Shown: piece after piece, positions 59,277-64,000 of the stretch | Numbering within the stretch: the stretch's first letter is position 1 | Layout: every line of letters starts with the position of its first letter | The notes under the pieces: generated by a model | Database searches by the model: none | Told to the model about the DNA's origin: nothing | Seen by the model: only the letters and a program-made list of their open reading frames with translations | Position numbers and translations under genes: made by a program | Assembly (NCBI GenBank): GCA_005784505.1 | Contig: VCAZ01000008.1 | Location: 7,674,763 to 7,738,762 of the forward strand | Direction of reading: 5' to 3' | DNA: 64,000 bases | From: Bagarius yarrelli | Taxonomy: Eukaryota > Chordata > Actinopteri > Siluriformes > Sisoridae

Positions 59277-60415
59277 GAAACATTTCTGCAGGAATTTCAG
59301 AACTCGGGCAGTTAACTGGGTCCTGCTGCTTGTGTCTGCACCATGAAATGAATAGGTTCCATTTTAGGGCCTAGAGTTTCTTTGTGGTGGCAGCTTTGGA
59401 TTGTAGTATGGTTATAATGATCACGGTTGAGAGACTTGCTGCTAGGTACTGTGCCCCCTCAGGGGCCATGCCCACAGTTTTCATAACTCAGGATGAGGGT
59501 GCACCGAAGCTTGAGACAGGAGGTCCCTTCTGACAAGTATCTGGAGGGGATGACTATCTAGCAGGGAAACCAGGTCTATAAACCATGCTTGGGCCAGCCA
59601 GAATAGGGCTACAAGTAGTAGTCTGACACTGTCCGGCATACTCGCTTCAAAACTCCCAAGAGCTACTGTGGAAACGTCTGCATATCTGCACAGCGGACAA
59701 TGCGCTGTTTTCGAGTGGATCTACATTTGCTCTGCCAGAGCATTTCCATAGGAAATAGGCTCCATCACCTATAGAGTTAGAGTCTTTACTTGCTGGACCC
59801 CTGTCCCTGCCTTGACAGGATGTCTGCTCCCTACGTCCACAAAAGGATTCGGCGCACTAGCTTGTGTGTGAGATGAGTGAGCAGCCCAGTAAAAATTCAG
59901 GACAGGAAACAAAGCGGCTGACGCTAGTGGGAGAGTGAACCGCAAATCTGGCTTCTGGTAGTGCTGAGGTCAATGACCTCTGGTGGGGCCGACCAGGAAG
60001 TTGTACTATTTCCAAGCGACGGTTGCAGTTGGTACCCCATGGTAGATTAAACGCCCTAAAGAACCAAAGGTGGCAGGGTGAGATCTCCCGGGGGACACTC
60101 CATCCAGCATGCCAAAGAAACCAGGTGCTGCTCTGTGGCCACCATCGCTGCCATGGAGCAGCCAACTGCTTTGGCAGTCTCCTTGGTGACCCTGAGAGAC
60201 AGGTCCCTTAGCATCTCTGCCTGGTATGTGTGTACATGGCCATTGTATGCAGGTCAGCACCATCCTACCTGCTAAGTAGTATGCTTTTCCCACCAAAGCC
60301 AATGTTAAATCTAATGCCTTGGTGGTTAGTTTGGAGGTACCTTTAACAAGGATGCTGCACCCTGGGACAGATAGCTAGCCAGTGTCTGTTCACCCCAGGC
60401 ATCGCCTGATAACAA
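59277..60415 (-). pseudogene. DIRS-like tyrosine-recombinase retrotransposon relic, internally deleted
   Basis: On the minus strand, in element order, the first part (60415 to about 59860) resembles the C-terminal half of the gag-like ORF1 of fish DIRS elements: ASYLSQGAASLLKVPP, LALVGKAYYLAGRM, and later KETAKAVGCSMAAMVATEQH in another frame. The second part (about 59745 to 59277) matches the polymerase end and the start of the recombinase: VALFWLAQAWFIDLVSLLD, VRRDLLSQASVHPHPEL, and ALKWNLFISW. The reverse transcriptase core that belongs between the two parts is absent. Several stops and frameshifts are present, so it is inactive. Family assignment comes from recognised protein words, not a search. 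Terminal repeats were not found. Confidence 0.75.
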
Positions 60416-60492
60416 TACTCCTTAACACCTGCTATTTGGAAGTATGGGGCTTCATGACTGCTAAAAAGATCACACAATTTTTCCCTTACTGT

Positions 60493-60560
60493 ACACACAA
60501 ACATATACACACTTACACACAAACATATACACACTTACACACAAACATATACAAGCAAAC
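60493..60560. repeat. 22-bp minisatellite followed by CA-rich DNA
   Basis: Unit ACACACAAACATATACACAC plus TT occurs at 60493 and 60515, with a third partial copy from 60537. CA- and AAC-rich sequence continues to about 60600, and GT tracts occur at 60640-60672. Confidence 0.93.
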
Positions 60561-62195
60561 ACAAACAAACATACACACACACAAACGCAAACTCACACAT
60601 CTCAGTTACCGAATTATAGTTGCATGCATTCCATCCGTGTGTGTATGAGCGTTTGTGTGTGTATGTGTGTATGTCAGCTAATGTATGTCATGGTGTAGTT
60701 ATGCTTGTCTTGACGACTGCTAATGTTATTTTAATGTTACATTGACAATGAGATTGTCACCACTGATGATGTCATTACCTTCACTGGAGATGCGTTAACA
60801 TCATGCACATGTCCCTAACCTTAATACAGACCTTTGATCAATTGACCGTGGAATGAAGACAGCGTGCGTGTGTGTGTCTGTGTGTGCTTTTCTGTGTTTG
60901 AAGACAGTTTATGTCGTTCTACGCAGAGATTAAACATGCCTCTGCTCTCGCTTCATCCGCCATCTTACTCAAACACTTCCTGCGTCTCAGTGTCAGTTCG
61001 GGGCTTAATGTCAGTCAGGCTTAATGTGTGTGTGTGTGTGTGTATGTTTGGCATTTATATGAAATTCACTGGAGAATACAAAGTTTGAAAAAAATCCAGA
61101 ATCATTTTGATAACTTGGTCCAGTCTTGTTTTTGGGATATAAATATAAACAGGATAAGTCATGAGAGAAAAGTGAGAAAAAAGGACAAGCTGGTCTGTAT
61201 AAAAGATTTTACGCATTTCTCTACGAAACATCCACAAACATAATCTGTTGCCAGCTGACAGACGTGGTGATAGAGTCTGTCGGTGAAAACGTCTTACGAA
61301 TAAAAAGCCATTTGTTTATTATTATAAATGAACAGATTTCTAATTAATGGATTTGTTGTTAATTTAAAATGATGATGTTTAAGTGAAGATGCATCATTTA
61401 ATTAATTCTGATAAATGATTTTAATAATGATGGATTAATTAATTAATGAATGAATGTTGCAAAAATAGCAGATTTTTTTTCTAAATGGACGTATATTTAA
61501 ATATTTGCATGTCTAGGAAATATTTATAACAAACAGTAAAAGGGTGGGTGTTTTTTGTTTTTTTTTACAATATATAATAAGTACAGCCGCTTTTTTTTTT
61601 TTGTTTTTTTTACTTTTTAGGAATATTTTATTTATTTTTATTTATATTATAACTGTCCTATTAGGCGAGCCTGGTTGTCTAAAGTGGCATTTGATCTTTT
61701 TCTGAAAACGTATATTTTTAACTGAGCTCATTTTCATTTGTTAAATTTATATTTCTGTCTGGTTTACAAATGACAACCAGCATAAACATTCGTATTCGCC
61801 TTAAATTAATTAGATTTTACATTTTAGACAAAATGATAAGATTTCTACATTTATTCCCAACGTCCTGGGATTTGATTACTGATTTTTTTACTGCAAAAGT
61901 AATTGTTGCTATTTGATATTTCATGGGGTTTTTTTCACTTTTATGGTCAGAAATTTCTCTCGCATCATGATTCAACATGTTCCACTGACATTTCTAAGCA
62001 TTAAAGACTCGACAGAAGGACCTGTATAAATACTGCTGGTTGTCCTCATGGTCCTCTTTCCCCAAAGAGTGATTTGTCGTTTCTTCTTAACCCCAGCAAT
62101 GTGAGTTCTGTAAGGAAGTGTGCAATAACGGAGAAGTGCTTGAACTTTCTCAAGCACGCTGCAGGTTTAATGGACAAAAGGCTCAGCGGTTTTAC
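60561..62195. other. No gene; intronic DNA with GT tracts and T-rich runs
   Basis: GT tracts lie at 60863-60888 and 61025-61045, and poly-T runs at 61555-61567 and 61591-61612. The part 61970-62160 is moderately complex, with no family recognised on either strand. Confidence 0.45.
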
Positions 62196-62390
62196 TTGAA
62201 CAAGTCATTTCACACCTGCTTGGCCTTGCATTAGGCTCGAGTGGGTTAGCGTGCAGCCCGACCGCCGAGTTTCCAAAGGAGGCTTAAGTGGAGTGGAACC
62301 AGTCAGCTAAGCGGCACCTCCAAACACCCGCAGCGCTCCGAGGAACACGAAGCACGACTCTGGGGTTTTTCATTTTTCGCGGGGTAAGTA
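62196..62390. promoter_or_regulatory. CpG-richer block, possible regulatory or first-exon region
   Basis: CG dinucleotides are unusually frequent for this window (CAGCCCGACCGCCGAGTTTC, AGCGGCACCTCCAAACACCC, GCAGCGCTCCGAGGAACACG, TTTTCGCGGGGTAAGTAATG). GGGGTAAGTAA at 62378-62388 would be a good plus-strand splice donor, but there is no matching coding exon. It could be a non-coding exon, an enhancer, or chance. Confidence 0.25.
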
Positions 62391-63141
62391 ATGCAGTGTG
62401 ACTCTTTCTACATGCTGTGCTCGTGGCTGGACAGATTTTATGATGCCATTTGTAATCATATAAATGGCTCTAGTGCCTGCACCGTTATGGGGGCTACTAC
62501 GATTGATATTAAGGCTCAGGTCTGTACATTACTCGAAAGCTGTTACCCAAATCCCAGGCCAGAACAATCCTCTTAATTATAACTAGACTTTTAGTGCTGT
62601 AAGATTGTATTAATGACTTTATTGCAGTTAATGTGAATGCATAACTGTGTGTGTGGGAAAAAGGGGTGACTATGGCAATACAAGATATGATGTAATGTGC
62701 CCACCTTTCGCCACCATTATATTGTAACCTGTATAGGACACCTAAGCGCCCAAACACACACAATTAGTCCAGCTTGCTGCTAAACTCCCTGCATTATTTG
62801 TAAAGAAAATATATTAGCATCCCATCATACATTAATCCAGACCAGCATGACTCGAGTCCAGACTTTATAAGTCAGAGAAAAAGAAAAAAAAACACACACA
62901 CCGGTGTATTGTACAAGGCATTGATTCAGGATTCCGTGTTTGTTAATTAGACTTTGTGTAAAACGACGGTGGTAGATTTATTTTCCCCAACTTCTGAACC
63001 CGAATAGAGTCGCCCATGAAATCGATGCATGATTTAAAGCGATGCCAGAGAACATGCACTCGTCTTCATTAGGCTATTAAATGAACTGGTAAACAACCAC
63101 TACATGTTCTCTGTTACTGTTGATAAATACATATATAATAA

Positions 63142-63142
<1 letters not shown>
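62391..63142. other. No gene recognised
   Basis: Moderately complex DNA, with a poly-A/CA run at 62876-62902. The open stretches at 62391-62763 have no family resemblance. Confidence 0.45.

Positions 63143-63208
<66 letters not shown>
63143..63208. repeat. (GA)n microsatellite
   Basis: Thirty-three GA units, the longest dinucleotide run of purines in the window. A short CpG-richer stretch (63245-63345) follows. Confidence 0.97.
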
Positions 63209-63210
<2 letters not shown>

Positions 63211-63340
63211 AATAAGTAGATTAGTTTTCAGGGTTTGGTGTTAAACGGGTAAAAACTGAAATAAGGGAAAGGCGCGGGTTTTTAACGGAACTGTCCGTGG
63301 TGCTGAAATCCGTCTGCCGGAACTCAGAAATCCGTCTCGA

Positions 63341-63343
<3 letters not shown>

Positions 63344-63379
<36 letters not shown>
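63344..63379. repeat. (ATT)n microsatellite
   Basis: About twelve units in AT-rich flanks. From 63380 to 64000 the sequence is AT-rich without recognised features. Confidence 0.95.
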
Positions 63380-63384
<5 letters not shown>

Positions 63385-64000
63385 ATATATATTTTTTACC
63401 TCTAAGCACATCTCGGATTATGTATTTAGGGTCCCTAGATTTGTCATATTTATATATAAATATTGTATTGTGTATTTATGTTAAAAAAAATAATTGATTT
63501 GATTTAAAAAAAATTGTATGTTAGTTGATTTGGATGATATTTGAAAAGAAAAATCGTGATGACACAAAAACGAGTCTAAATAAATTAGTATTTAATTTGT
63601 TTTTATCTTTAAAAAGATGCTGTTGGGTGAAGGACTAAAAGAAAATACTGAAATGAATAATTCACTTTGAACATTATATATTTTTAATCTTCAGGAAAAA
63701 AAGAAAGAAAGAAACAAAAAGTAAGTTTCTCCATTATTATTGTTATTTTTATTATTATTGCTTTCTAATAATATTATTAATTAACTACAATTATTACTTT
63801 TATTACAGTTATTACAATCCTGCAACCACACACATTGTTAAATGATTATATTTATCTTTATTTCTATTCTTTTATGTTTGGACGGATAATTAAAACAATT
63901 TTAATCAAAAAATAGATTTATTAAATTAATTAAAAAGCATAAAAAACAACATTCTGCATTTAGAACCAAAAGTTTTATTATAGATTAAAGTAAAAAGACG

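Larger units (their letters stand above)
31406..64000 (-). other. nxph1: Inferred nxph1 intron and upstream sequence
   Basis: The terminal exon needs an upstream partner encoding the signal peptide, and transcription runs toward lower coordinates, so this stretch should be intron at least as far as that exon. I scanned sites resembling a minus-strand donor for a short hydrophobic leader and found no convincing candidate. In other vertebrates the intron before the last exon is very long. The mobile elements and candidate regulatory blocks listed separately lie inside it. Confidence 0.55.

Noticed and set aside
59857..60302. Open frames of about 100 codons considered as a host gene
   Set aside because: Words such as LVGKAYYLAGRM identify a DIRS-type gag-like protein; stops and frameshifts show it is a relic.
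60493..60560. CRISPR-like direct repeats
   Set aside because: Contiguous 22-bp minisatellite without unique spacers in a vertebrate context.
31406..64000. Search for the nxph1 signal-peptide exon
   Set aside because: Minus-strand donor-like sites (for example near 45064, 48753, 49046, 54604) were read back, and none follows a Met-led hydrophobic leader; no exon is claimed.

Overview
The window is AT-rich vertebrate DNA, almost certainly from a teleost fish and plausibly an ostariophysan (catfish, characin or carp group). The evidence is one clear vertebrate gene exon plus a fish-type repeat complement: many V-SINE/Mermaid-like tRNA-derived SINEs, a second SINE family of the DANA-like head type, Tc1 transposase relics, L2-type LINE tails, a DIRS-like tyrosine-recombinase retrotransposon relic, several MITEs with terminal inverted repeats, and abundant GATA, GA, CA and AAT microsatellites. 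No bacterial, phage or intact viral gene is present, and species assignment is inference.

The only convincing host gene is nxph1 (neurexophilin 1) on the minus strand. Its large terminal coding exon lies at 30613-31377 (254 codons plus stop) with a consensus acceptor just upstream and a putative 3' UTR of about 1.2 kb running down to about 29415. The short upstream exon that should encode the signal peptide was not found and is probably beyond the window or too short to recognise. Positions 31378-64000 are therefore read as nxph1 intron or upstream sequence, and 1-29414 as the region downstream of the gene. This sparse layout agrees with the gene-poor surroundings of NXPH1 in other vertebrates.

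Region by region: 1-5.8 kb, microsatellites, a polypurine tract and non-repetitive DNA; 5.9-16.7 kb, a dense repeat cluster (MITE, V-SINEs, L2 tails, non-LTR 3' end, SINE nested in an L2 tail, Tc1 relic); 16.5-26.3 kb, Tc1 fragments split by another repeat, an L2 end split by a SINE, a 640-bp MITE and a small hAT-like MITE; 27.4-29.3 kb, complex non-repetitive DNA that looks regulatory; 29.4-31.4 kb, nxph1; 32.7-35.0 kb, V-SINEs including a tandemly duplicated copy; 36-48 kb, possible regulatory blocks, two more MITEs, four V-SINEs and a non-LTR end; 48-59 kb, sparse repeats; 59.3-60.4 kb, the DIRS-like relic; 62.2-63.3 kb, a CpG-richer stretch.

I found no undescribed gene system. The items most worth following up are the candidate conserved non-coding blocks around nxph1, the tandem SINE duplication, the internally deleted DIRS-like relic and the inverted-repeat MITEs. 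Short open frames elsewhere are mostly repeat sequence or low-complexity artefacts.
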